Positions 32,801 through 45,115 of a stretch of 64,000 bases of DNA are shown in pieces (the stretch's first letter is position 1; each line of letters starts with the position of its first letter). Below the pieces are notes generated by a model. The model did no database searches, was not told where the DNA came from, and worked only from the letters and a program-made list of their open reading frames with translations. The translations under genes were made by a program, and so were the position numbers. Source of the stretch: Pteria penguin (lineage: Eukaryota; Mollusca; Bivalvia; Pterioida; Pteriidae). The stretch lies in contig CM068585.1 of assembly GCA_035048485.1 (NCBI GenBank), positions 52,392,410-52,456,409 of the forward strand. The letters run 5' to 3'.

Positions 32801-35030
32801 GTTGTTTTTTTTTTTTTTTTTTTTTCTGTTTTGTGTTGTCTTGTTTTGTTTGTTTATTTGATATAAAATTCTTTATCTTTCCTCTCATTCGTATCTAAAT
32901 TTGAATTTTATGCATTAATCATTTTGTCTCCCTCTCTAAAACCCTTAACCACTTTGTTTATCTGTTTCTTCATAACTGTTCAGTATGTTCCCACTTACAT
33001 TTTGACAGAAATAATTTCTCTCATCTATGTTACTGATATTTATATCTTATAAATTAAAATTATAAATACCCCTAAACACTTTCACAATTGTCTTGATCAT
33101 GAAACAAAATTTGATACGACTGAGAGTCTGTTATAAGATTTAGGTAAGGCTGTAGCCATTATGTTACAGATTCGGAGTTTGGGATTTACTCCGGAAATAA
33201 TTTCTCCTGTTGACTGTAAATGTCAAATCTTAACATAGTCTTGTACAATACACGTTATTATGATTACGTCATGATCAGAAATCACGGTGATAAAATTATA
33301 CCTAAACTAAGAAGTGATCCCTCATCCATTGCCATGTCATTGAATGTGTTCTTTGGCTCTACTTTTAAGGTCAATTTAGTGAATAGTTTGCTTTTTAAAT
33401 ATTTATATTTTAATCTCCACAATTTCGGCTCTGAGCATCAGTGAAAAGATATAAGTTTTCGACATGCGCATATGGTGCACTAAAGTAATTTACGTATACG
33501 TGTTCTGTTTTATTGCACTGTAAATGAATCCTTTAAGAGTCTTTTTCTGTGGATTTCCATTATAACCATCCTGGATATTGAACTTGAAACCTTTAATTAT
33601 ATCTTATCAAATTACATATACTTGCCACAGCACATTTATATAAACAGTATGTAGACATTAGGTCTGTTAAATTTCATAAAATATATAATCCAGAGTTATA
33701 CTCACCGTCACAGTCGACTGCATTGTTTTATCATTTGATTTTTGACCGGATCTACAGACATGTCAAATTTTGTTAGAAAGGTGAAAAAACGACAATCCTC
33801 AATTTTGGCATTTTGAAAACGGTTTTATATTGTCAACATAAAAAGTTTTCGATCTAGTATATCTGTATTTTGTAGTTTGCTCGTAAAGAGTTTCAGGTAA
33901 CATAATAATACTTCATATTAACCTTATACTATTTTCCATAGCTAGAGCTTAAATTGATGTTTATTGTCGTAATCAAACATGCTTCATTAATGATATATGG
34001 TCATCTTTGCTGAAATTCCTCAAACGATATTTCTTAATGCTCATGTAAAAATTGATGGGTTTTTTTTAATAGTTTTAATAGTTTTTAATACTTTGGGTTA
34101 ATCGGTGCACAACGTCTTAGACCAAGCACACCGTCGATGCTGATCCAGTTTACTAAAAATAATCTCGATCTGTCTTAAAACAATTGACAACCAACTTATG
34201 GTTATATGGTTATTGATGTACATCTGTTATTATCGTAATCACGGTTATTGTAGAGGAAATATAGAAATAATATGTTTTGATGTATGTTATATGATATTCT
34301 ATTACCATAACCAATAATGATATTTTTACAAGTTACATGAAATTAATTTTATATTTATGTGTTCTGATCTTTAATATATACTAAATTTAATCAGGAGCCT
34401 TTTGTATCACAATTTAATTTTGGCCAAATAGCTTTTCCCTAACGGCGTAAGTGTCTGAATATAGGGATCGCACTAGCGAGGTGATAAACTTTATGCAACA
34501 AAACATGTTCTCATGTTGTATATTTTATGATATACTTTTGTCATAACCAATAATGTTATTTTACACGTTACATTACATTAATCTATAATTTTATGTTCTG
34601 ATACTTAATATTTACTGAATTGGATCAGGAACCTGTTGAATTAAAAAATTTGTTGGCCTCCTAGCCTTTCACTAACGGCTTAAGTGTACGTATATAAGGA
34701 CCGGACTGGCGAGTTGGCTGATTTCATTTACGCAACAAAAGACATCATAATCCTACTTTTTATAGCTTCAGAAGTACTTCTTTTAGATGGATTTGTCATA
34801 ATACAAGTATTGAATACACTTTTTTGGCAGAAAGCACGTATATATAATGCCTTTACGCTTAGTGACGCTACAGAATCCAATTTACAACTTTAATATTACG
34901 CCTTTTGATAAAAAAAGAGCATAAATGGTCTTAAGTGTACGTATGTGTATCCACATATAACGTAAAGTTTGTTATGAAAGCTTTAAAAACAGCATTACTT
35001 GAATAAAACCTCCCTTAACAAACAATCAAT
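32800..35030. other. AT-rich stretch, no gene seen
   Basis: Poly-T at 32,806-32,825. 34,260-34,700 contains two diverged direct units about 240 bp apart (CATAACCAATAATG, TTTCCCTAACGGC against TTTCACTAACGGC). A motif seen at reverse transcriptase element ends lies at 33,435-33,483 (GAGCATCAGTGAAAAGATAT, CGCATATGGTGCAC). Confidence 0.45.
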
Positions 35031-35031
35031 C

Positions 35032-35350
35032 AAAGATTCGAAGTAATCCTCCAAAAGGAAGTCCGGTACATAAAAAGTAAAAGAACATAAACACTAAATA
35101 TTGCGAATAGATTCGGCCTCACGACCTTTATCAATTAAAGAGATGACAAATATAAATCAATGTTTACGTTTCAAAAAGCTTCTAAAGTAAAAAGACGAAG
35201 AAATACCGAAGGGTTGAACCATATCTCATAAAAGGACAAGATCGTGTATAGAGTCATATTCAGACAAATGCGAACCCCAATAAAATCGAGGCGAGACCAG
35301 GTGCCCGGGAGGACTAAGCGTCCCCTGGTTGCCTGTAACACCCGTAGCAA
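35032..35350. repeat. Two dispersed repeats in series
   Basis: 35,032-35,090 matches 8865-8920. 35,185-35,350 matches 24,700-24,890. Confidence 0.55.
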
Positions 35351-35589
35351 AAGTCCTGCAACAACTTTTTAAGTCTAGAAAGTAAATACATAAATATACA
35401 CGTATGAAGACATGAAGGGACAAGAACACGAAGTGAAATCTTCCTATTCAAGGCATGGAATATCGTTTATCTGAAATTCCGGCATCGGAAATGCACGTAA
35501 ACAAATGCCTGTATATATACGTATTATGTCAAATCAAGTATAATCAACACGATAAGATTAGTTTATATGGTCAGGTCCCAAAAGTTCGG

Positions 35590-37424
35590 TTAACATTCTT
35601 GAAAGAGGACCTAAGAGCATGCCCTGGCATAGCGTAGAAGTTGTGAAAAGAAGACGCCATATGCGGGAGAAGAAGGTATGTTGCCACTCAGAAAGGGAAG
35701 TTGGTAATAATGAAATTGAAATCGTCACGCTTCTCATAGAGAGACGTTACTAATGAACCATCGTCACTAATTGATAGGAGTATATCGAGGTATGAAGCTG
35801 AAGATGCGCTCTCGGTTGTATCTTTTATCTTCAGTTCCGTTGGATATATGGCGTCGAGGTGTTCCTCAAATACAGGGTAGTTAATCGACAAAACGTCATC
35901 GATGTGTTTGTGTGTAAAGTTGAACCCTAGATGATAATTTTTTATTGCCATTGGAGAGCAGAGACTATGAATTCTGCTTCGTAAGATTACAAAAATATGT
36001 CGGACAGAAGAGGCGCGCAATGAAGGGATCGCCAAATTCAAATTCAACCACGCCTACTGGGTAGTTTCATTGTAACGTCACAGTTAAATTCATGTTTGAC
36101 AGACGAATTATTTATGGCGCCATAATAAAAAAGCCTGCCAAAAGGTGTGATGTCTGGCATTTGACGATTCCTTAATTAGTACCCATCGAAATGCCAACAA
36201 TCTGTTGGAACACTTTCCCACCAAATATCAATAAAATATTACCTACAAGAAATTCTAACATTTTGATGATCTCTTTCTGTATACTTGCTGCTGGAATCAG
36301 ACTATTCCCTTACAAAATGCGTCGTTGTGGCCTAAAATGAGATACTTATACCTACGATTTCCTTTTTTGTTAAAGAAGTTAAAGAAGTCGTTTAGAATAA
36401 ATGAAATTATTCTAACCTTAGGTTTGTGATGACGAATGTGATGACGAATGTGACGACGAATGTGATGACGAATGGTTGTATAAGGAGTCGAAAAGTCAAA
36501 ATACTTGATGCTAGTTCTATTATTGAAAATAGGAGATTTTAAGTGTTCTAGAAGTTCCTTGCAATTTTGTAGGATCCACAGCAGTATTTCTGAAGACCAT
36601 GTTCGATTTCTGTTAGAATTTTGGTGAGTAATATGAAAAGAGTTTTGGTGGAACACTTGGGAGATCCAGCTATGAATTGATGCGTATATGGAATTTTATG
36701 CATCTTTCTAATCCAAAACAAGGTATGGTAGCTCGAGATCAGATTCATTTTAATTATGCAATGTCTATGAAAGTGACAAATATGTAACTGTGTAAATTGG
36801 ATTACCAGGCCTTGAATGTAGACCAAGCTATTCTATGAGGCATTTAATATAATATGCCTTACATACGAAAGTGTATTTGCCTTGTCAGCAGGAACAATAA
36901 TGAAATATTATTGAAGTCGAGAACGTTCTCTAACGACACTGGGGTCAAGAAATATAGAATAGTTTTTGTTCTTGTAGAAATGACGAAGTCTTCGAATTCT
37001 TTTCTTTAGCAGACTTTTGATCGACTTCATCTATTCAGAAAGAGTGTCTAATTCAACCTTCTCTCTCTTAGCCCAACGTCTGGCATACTCTTCACATGAG
37101 TTCATAATAATATCAATATTTTGACGCCGTGTAAATGACTGTGTCTTTACTTAAAAGACCTCCAAGTTTCTCATTGCGAACAATATGGAGATCTCCTGTG
37201 ACAACATGGCCACATGGATTATATTTAAACTCACAAGAGGAACATGAACACTCTATAGGGTTATGAAAGTCTTTCAGATCTACACACTTCAGATGTTGTT
37301 TATAGTTAAAATTTTTGGAAGCAACTGTTGGCGTATATTTATAGTAAATACAAGGCAACTCCCTCATTTTGAAGTATGGAGTAATATTATATTTAACAGA
37401 CTTATGATTTACAATGTTACTCAA
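35590..37424 (-). mobile_element. Broken reverse transcriptase element
   Basis: Read on the minus strand, pieces in order are: ECSCSSCEFKYNPCGHVVTG with GDLHIV (37,424-37,113); YARRWAKREKVELDTLSE (about 37,095-37,040); VPADKA (about 36,890); LFWIRKMHKIPYTHQFIAGS (about 36,735-36,675); LKSPIFNNRTSIKYFDFSTP (about 36,540-36,482); RRYKYLILGH; then HKHIDDVLSIN, the YxDD catalytic box, with SASYLDILLSIS and YEKRDDFNFIITNFPF (35,930-35,688). A frameshifted SFHNFYAMPGHAL follows. This is a reverse transcriptase family frequent in bivalve genomes. It is broken by frameshifts, stops and a deletion between 36,297 and 36,047. I cannot assign the lineage with certainty; the palm resembles Penelope-type enzymes. 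Confidence 0.75.
36428..36476. repeat. 12-bp repeat expanded inside the reverse transcriptase frame
   Basis: Four units of GATGACGAATGT or GACGACGAATGT. On the minus strand they insert repeated (R)HHIR just after the YTTI motif of the reverse transcriptase fragment. Confidence 0.75.
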
Positions 37425-37709
37425 ATTAAGTGCGTCAATTCCCTTATTTGCAAAAATACTTTAAGAAAGGGGCGCTTTTCATCGCCATCTACAGACTTGT
37501 CTGAGTGGACGGCTTACATAAACAATGACGTAATAATATCATTATAACGAGCGTAAGTATAGCGTTAAAATTGACTAATGTTAATGTTAAAATACATGTC
37601 GGAATCTCTTATCTTAACCTATACCGCGAAGAAAATTGTCATGCTATATAAAATTATGTTAAAAATTATATAAAGTATACTGATATATTATATAAAATGG
37701 GGAATATAC

Positions 37710-38255
37710 TGTTACGGTCAGAAATAAATCTTTTGTAAAACCAACAAAAATCACAAAGATTCTATAGAATTTAACAATTTATTTACAAAGTAACAAAAAT
37801 AACAAAATTACAGATAATTCTTACAACTACAAAGTCCGATGAAGGTATATGTAGGTAGCAATTCCGGAACGCTGAAGTCCGTATTAAATCCACTGTTAAT
37901 AACGTGAAAAAAGTGTCCATTGTATGATTTCACAGTTCAATAAATCCAATTTAAGCAGTCGGTAAACACGATAAATCCCTTGTATATACGTAGAAAGGTA
38001 ATGTAATGCAGTGCTACCGAAATGTCGGGGTCCATGCCTTATATACATTTCATAGTTTCTAAATATTTCTAGTTTCTACAATGTTCAAGTAATTTCCAAT
38101 ATAGAAACATCTAGATTCAAAAGAACTTTCAAGAAAAATTCACAAATCATTATGGCAGTAAACAAGTTATACAACACACAATTACAGAACTTTATAGTTC
38201 TTAATAGAACATTCAATAATATAAACAAACAAAAAATTATATGACCCTCATAACA
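37710..38255 (-). mobile_element. Complete solo LTR with target site duplication
   Basis: Read on the minus strand it begins TGTTATGAGG and ends CCGTAACA, with matching TGTTA..TAACA ends. ATAC flanks both sides (37,706-37,709 and 38,256-38,259), a 4-bp duplication. A TATATAAGG box (about 38,035-38,045) and an AATAAA lie in the right order for U3-R-U5. There is no internal element sequence, so the element was lost by LTR recombination. A Ty3-type origin is likely but unproven. A truncated second copy is at 8501-8863. Confidence 0.85.
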
Positions 38256-38259
38256 ATAC

Positions 38260-39390
38260 AGTAAGAAAAATAAGTGTGCTAAAATGTATCTATAAACAAT
38301 ATTAAAAATATCCCCAAGTCACATCCAAACTACCTGCATCGCGATCGCATACACCGATGGTAAATTTTTTTGACGCCATTATTGTAAAATACCACCAAAA
38401 CATGCAGCGTCCACAGTCCGAATACAACCCGGAAACATACTTATGTCTATATGACATTACATAAATAGGAATGATAACATTAGTAGAAATATGTATACAT
38501 GATTATGCAAAAAGAAATTTTGACTTAAGAAATGAATCCTATATATTTATGTTTGATTGAGGTATCAACCTAAAATTTGGCGGAAAACTGCATCAGTGCG
38601 CGAAGCAGTGGTATCAGTATCATTAGAAATTCAATGCATATTGACTGGTGCACGTGCGTGTCACAAGGTGGAAAGTGTAGGCTCAAGGACTTGGATCGGA
38701 GGCAGCACCTGCTCTGGTGCCCGTTCTGTATGCCCAGTCGGGTATGATACCGTAGAAATTTTAGTTATCAACGTCCATTGTCAAACGATCGCCTAGTAGC
38801 AGACGAGTACTGTTTTTATTTTGTACTTGACTGCATGTATTTCTAAACAGCCCTGTATTGTAGCTTAATTGATAGACCTGGCCTAGTTATATTTTACATT
38901 TTTCTTGAATAAGAGTAAGAAATTATATTTTATATTTAATAGTTTCTGAAGTGAAGTGCGATTTCTTTTGTACTTTGCATTCATAATATATAACGAAATC
39001 ATTTTATGCAATCGATTAATAACACGGGAACCACGGTTCTATAAATAGATCGGAGTTTCGCATTCCAGAGGAAAGTAGCGCCAGCAATTGTGACATATCT
39101 GCACTCAAAATTTTGTTCATGCAGAAATGAACTAAATTTTTAAACCAATCAGATTCGCCGCAAAACCATGAACACAAAGAAAATTAAATGATATTGAATT
39201 GCACTATGAAACAGAATGTTCATAAAATATAGATATAGAATCATATATTAATAAGTTTTAACGTTGCATTCATTAGGCGTACGTGTTTCCAAATCTCCTA
39301 TACAATTATCTTCAACAATTAATCTATAAATTTCCACCTGTAGTCCTAGCCACAACTTGCAACACTTAGATCAGGTTTATCATGGTCCTC
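38260..39390. other. No gene seen
   Basis: AT-rich. A 79-codon plus frame at 38,557-38,796 has unusual GC content for the area but no recognisable domain. Confidence 0.35.
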
Positions 39391-39399
39391 AAAATGTTC

Positions 39400-41602
39400 C
39401 GTTATTAGTTTTTCTCTGGTATTTTATTTCGCGTTTATGTTCTTCTATTCTTTTTTAACGATCTTTTTGTTTTGCCTACACATACAGTTTGTTTACATCT
39501 ATCGCAAACTAACGCGTACACCAAATTCCTATTCGTGCATAACGCATCTTTTAAGGTCTTGGAGGCTTTCTTTCTCCCGGAGTCATAAATTTTTAATCTT
39601 GTTAATTATCCTGCATATGTGAGATGCATATTTTCGGTATTCCTATGCACGAGTGTATCTCATAAATTTTTATCGCGTGAAAAATGTGGTGGGACGAGGA
39701 AAACATCACGCATTCTGTCTGATCTATATAGCGTCGACTGGTGTTTCCTAAGTATACATGTACTTGGTATATCAGGTAGCAGTTTAGAAAATGTTAAAAC
39801 TAGTGGAACTCTTTGAGTTTTACCCCCTTTAATATTCCGTTTGAGTACATTGCCCCTGTCTAATTTATCTACGCGACATAACTGTTTCTCTATAAGCTTA
39901 CCGCTATAGTCTCATTTCCGTAATTGGAGTTTCAATTCCTGGCGGTGTATCGCGTGATCCTCTTCCTTTTAGTAAATTCTCTATATTCTTAACCAAAGTC
40001 CAAATGCTATCCCTTTCTTCGTGGGTGGCAGGAATCCGAACGAAGGTAGAAGTGAATTAATTTCTGTACACATGTCCATTCTCGATTTTCACTAGCGTAT
40101 CTAGGGAATCAATATCTAAGTTCAATTATAATATTTTCATGAATATTATTCGCGTGGTCTACAAATACATGTGTAAGGAGCGATTTAAGGTCTCTGACCC
40201 ATATGCCAAAACCGTTGACGATGTACCGTTTATAACATATAGGTAGCTTTTTCAAATTCCAGAAGCTTTTCGTCCCATTTTCTCATATAAGCGCACGGAA
40301 ATTTTCTACCAAATCTCGATCCGATCCCAATTCACTCTATCTGCTTATAAGTTTTGTTGCCTAAACAGACGCCGTTGAAATCCAAAACAGTTTCCACTAT
40401 TTTGATCCCGTATTCTATCGGTATTAAGGGGTCGGTCCTATTTTCAAACGCTTCTCTACATGCTTCCATTCCTTCTTTTCTGGGGACAGATGGGAAAATT
40501 TCACAAAAGTCAAAACAAAATAAATCGCGTGTCGGGGAACAAAAGAATCAATGTTTTAAAGCTTATAATAAAATCGGTAATGTCTCTCATATACGTAGGC
40601 GAGCTGGTAACAAAATTAACTTACTCGTACTCTGTGGCCTCGGCTATCCTATCCGTAGGTGTATTGATCCTCGTTCAAAGTGGCGCGTCTTTTTATGAAT
40701 TTTTGGATTTGCCTTAAGTTTATTGGATGTCGGATACCTTGGAATGAGGATATTGTTTAAGGTCCATTTTATTATTCAGTTTCCTGATTTTTGTCAAAGT
40801 TGCACCAGTCATGACTATTGGCGTCTACACGTATGAATCACTCCGAATTGATCTCCGAGTTTATTTTCTCAATATGATCATTCTTTATTAATATAACAAT
40901 ACCAGAGCCTTTGTCATTTTGTCGAATTAGTATGTTCTGGTTTTCAAGTAGTGAATAAAATGCGTCTCTCTCTCTCTCTCTATTCTCGCGTACTATTGTG
41001 TTTTCCAGCTTTGTGTCATTTCCTATTAACAAAATCATTTTTAACAAGTTCAATATACATATGTAACCATTGATCTCTCCCATGCGTTGGTTTAAAGTAG
41101 CTCTTCTTTTTTTTTTCTCGCGCAGTCGCATCCGTCTATCCCACTCGGCAAAATCAGCTAGAAGATTAGTCATGTTAACTTTAGTCGTATCAGGTATAAA
41201 TTTCAAAATTTTACTGAGTAGATTAATTTCAGATTCCTTTAGCGAATAGTTGGATAAGTTGGTTATTTTCTCTTTTTCTTTACAGTTCGTTTTGAAGCGC
41301 GTTTTATCGGTTTTCTCATCTTTGTCCTTAATTTCTGTATCACGACTTTTAGCATGTATCGAAGGATCTTTTCTAATCTTTTTTGGTCGGGTGCATCTAT
41401 TTGTCACTTAAGTACCTCGTTTCCGATTTGGTGTTATTATTCTCGTATGCTTGTCCAAGTTCTCAGCCTTAGCTACACGGGATATACACATCTCTCCTTG
41501 TTTAGCAGGGATCTCTATTCTGGACTCCTCAGGCGTCGTTGTGCATCCACCTTCAGCTGTCCTCAAGGATGTTTCCGTTCCGGTGTAGCCAAGATCGAAC
41601 AA
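39400..41602 (-). mobile_element. Decayed Penelope-like element with reverse transcriptase and GIY-YIG endonuclease
   Basis: Minus-strand pieces in order: a basic N-terminal region (41,602-41,000; one in-frame stop at about 41,410); LIRQNDKGSGIVILIKNDHI, the ADKG box preceding the RT fingers (about 40,925-40,870); a KANPKIHKK box (about 40,720); a thumb-proximal segment RKFPCAYMRKWDEKLLEF (about 40,300); a linker with TFSKLLPDIPSTCILRKHQS and SRDKNLRDTL-like residues (39,800-39,650); and finally NLVYALVCDRCKQT and VGKTKRSLKK (39,527-39,460), the GIY-YIG start with its Cys pair. The order RT then GIY-YIG is the canonical Penelope-like arrangement. Stops and frameshifts are scattered throughout, so it is dead. 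Confidence 0.75.
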
Positions 41603-44600
41603 GTCAAACGTCTCTCTACTCTAGATTGCATCCTCCGACGATTCATGCAAAATAAGATTATAATGAATGGAATTATACATGTATGATAAATCTATATTTT
41701 CATAATAAGGAATTACACAATCAAAATCATCAGTTAATCGAAAAGTGTGCGCGTGCCATACATACCTTCCCTGATACTTAGCTTCAACTCTAATGTTTAC
41801 CCTATATAGCGCAGATGCCCCCATAAACTTGGCCCCTGCTATACAGAGCAACTTACGTATTTTTGAAACGCAAACATGGATTTTACATAGCTTTATATTT
41901 GTCATCTCTTAAATTGCTTTATAAAGATCGTGAGGCCGAAAATTTGCAATATAGATTGCTTGTGTTCCTTTAATCAATGTATATGTATATATACATACAT
42001 ATTGTGGTAAATAACCAAGACACAGTGATCTGATTCAATCGCGTGACAACATCCATATAAAAGTAGGATCTAAAGACAAACAACACGTGCACCGACAAAA
42101 AAAAAATGTATGTTGCTTCAGATTAACGATAAAGGTGGCTACAGATGTCAGTTACTGTCATATACTGTCAAATGAACAGCAGCACTGTTCGATCCAAAAC
42201 GATGTTGCCTTTCAAACAATACTCATTTTTTTTTAATAATACATCAGAATCACGACATATTAATGCTAAAATACCTGGAATCTGACAGTTGAAAATCACT
42301 TGAAAAATGATCGGTTTTCCTCTCGTTGGTTTGGAGAGTGTGATCAGTCACAGAAAAACTCTTTAATGTTTTTATGTCACATCAGTCCAACTCAAGTATA
42401 CAAGGTATAATAAAAGTACTCATAATGTACACAGCATTGAGTCCTTGATAAACGATATAGTAAAAATTTGAAGCTCTTTGCAATGATATTTGATCAATGA
42501 GAGTTTTATACGATCGTCATTCATTAGTTGTATATACATGCATTAATAAAAACATATACATGTATGTACATACGTATATAATAATTTATCTATGATATTT
42601 CACTTCATTTACGTGTACTTCACAAGTACTTAATAACACCCCGAAGAGAGATTAAATTTGTTTAATGTGAATATATAAGCATAACTTGATAACGAATCTC
42701 TTTTGGGATAAACAAAATTCAACATTGCAAGTTACAATGCGTATTGATACTGGAAGGTTTAGATCCTTTCACTATTTGGATATATTTCTTGTTTTATTGG
42801 TAAATTTGATTATTTTTTCACTGTTTGAAGAGAGAAAATTTATAGAGGGCACTGAATAAAGTATCCATTTTTATACAAAGTACGTGGCAGATTATTGCAT
42901 TGTATGATGACTATCAAAGATAAGAATTGTTATTTGTATAAAACATATTTCCATCATAACACTTTATATTTTTAGTACAAGGATCTTAATTGTGTCATTA
43001 TCATACTAGACATAATGATAAGACAGAAATAAACTCTTCCTCCGTACTGACTAAATATAAAATACCGGTGCTTACAATTAACAATCGTTACAAACCTAGA
43101 TAAATTAGTTGTAATCAATTTCTTTTTATATATTTGGATATAATACTGGACAATAACTTAAAGCATGAAATGAAAAACATCATTAACACATAATATATAA
43201 TTTTCATTAATTACAGCAGTTAAGGCAAAACGCCATAATAAAAAATGCATATCTTAGGAAGGTTTGTGTAAGTGCAATAAATAAATCAAATTTGTATTCA
43301 CACATTTTCAGCCACGTGGCTTTTTTCAGGAGGAAATAACAAATAGTGCAGGCACTATGTGATATACAACTGACATCAGATTGATAGATTTAAAACTGAA
43401 AAAGGTCGTTCATGACTTCATCGATGGCGGCGTCAAATACCTGGGTTGTTGAATGACGTATTGGTTTATCACGCACTATGGAGATGTGAACTTACATGTA
43501 TATGTGTTTCTTTGATTATTGCATCCATTTGGATAATTTGTGTTGAGGTTTATAATGCATATATTCTCGACCAATAATCGAAAGTGCTTATCCCCATTTC
43601 CCAACATCTGCAGAATGGTGAAACTGACATCTTATACTGTATGGGTTTCGAAATGTCTATTTATTGGTTTATCAACACCGTTTCGCGCAAATGCTCTGTC
43701 AGTCTGTTCCTTGGGGTCCTTTCTGTCTCTCACACATTTTGCCACATGTATTACAAAATTATCTCGTATATTTTGTTATAATCAGAACATGGACCACCTG
43801 ACTCTACTTAACATTTCGTATCCCCTGTAGTAGCATTTGTTATATGAGTTATTTTGATTTTAGACAAATTTGACATTTACACATGTTATTGTTAGAATTG
43901 TGTTTATTTATTTGTAAATCAGTCTATCGCTAATACACGATGAAGTTGGAATTCAATATCCTTTCAACTATATCTTCGTTTGCGTAGCTGATGTTTTGAT
44001 TTTTTTCTATATTTGTGGTAGTCTTCTTCCCTTGAACATATTCAATACCCAACCTATAAGTTAAATCTTTCTTTGTATTACTGGGATGGAAAAAGTGATT
44101 GCAAATATATAACTGTCAGTCGGCTTCCAATAAAGATCCGTATGTAACCATCTTTAATTTTCACACTATTGTGTATGAACTTTGTTCATTAATCCATTTG
44201 AAATCGATTTTAATGTTTTCATGAATACTATTAGTGTATTTACTAAATTCTTTCATATTGTTTGTCCACACATCGAACACGACATCTGTGAACCTCTTTG
44301 TAAAACAATGGAGATTGACGACAAAAGATTAAGTTCAGTTTTAAACGCGTCAACATGATGCCAAGTCGGATATCACATAGCCCTTACACTATTTATTTTA
44401 TTTTCCTTTGAAAAAAAATCCTTTGAATATTTTAAAACAGTTTGACATGTATTTAAAGATCATACTTTCAATAACTTCAACTAATTATTCAGTCTTACAT
44501 TGATGTTCCATTACATTTATAGGAACGCCTACGTCTTTAAATATGATTATATACAGAGAACGGTCTATACTCTTGAATAACATCATAGCATATTCACATT

Positions 44601-44700
44601 TAAGTTTCTACGAGGGCATTATGTTTCCAAATAGGAAAACAAATAAAAGATAAATGAAAATGATCCTTGATCATAACGTTGGAAAACTTGATGACTAGAT
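41603..44700. other. AT-rich stretch, no gene seen
   Basis: A GCCACGTGGC palindrome lies at 43,312-43,321. Plus frames at 43,540-43,830 overlap in two phases and show no family. A 94-codon minus frame at 41,621-41,905 is unrecognised. Confidence 0.4.
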
Positions 44701-44939
44701 TTTTAGAAAAGAAATGGTAATTATTCGCCATATTAATAGTTCTCGAAAGCGTTTTCACGACTCACGTTCAACGACCAGTTTTTTTTCTCCAAGAAATACA
44801 CATTGTCACCACATAAATGAAATAATCCATGATTGTTTGACACAATTTTCAAACACAGAAGACTTCAAAGCTGCTGTCACACAACATATATTCAAGCTCT
44901 ACTCCCTCAGAGATTCTTGTTTACCAATTATTCTTGCTT

Positions 44940-45115
44940 GAGCGTTGCAGGCTGATTAAAAGGGCGGTTGGTACTCTATGACTGGCTTTCTCCAAACCTT
45001 TTTAGAGGAGACAAGGCTCTGATCCTCGTCCCTTTTGACTATTAGTCGGGACTCCAAATGTTCAAGAATCTGAGCTCGCTTACAGACGGGCAAAGCACGG
45101 TTTAATTATTTTGAT
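44940..45115 (+). repeat. Tail segment of a reverse transcriptase element, inverted partner of 59,625-59,800
   Basis: Its reverse complement matches 59,625-59,800 almost throughout: GTGCT(T/C)TGCC, AGCGAGCT, GGAGTCCCGACTAA, CCTTGTCTCCTCT and GCAACG(C/T)TCAAG. At 59.6 kb this segment lies just 3' of a reverse transcriptase C-terminus, so it is probably a 3' untranslated part of that family. Confidence 0.6.
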
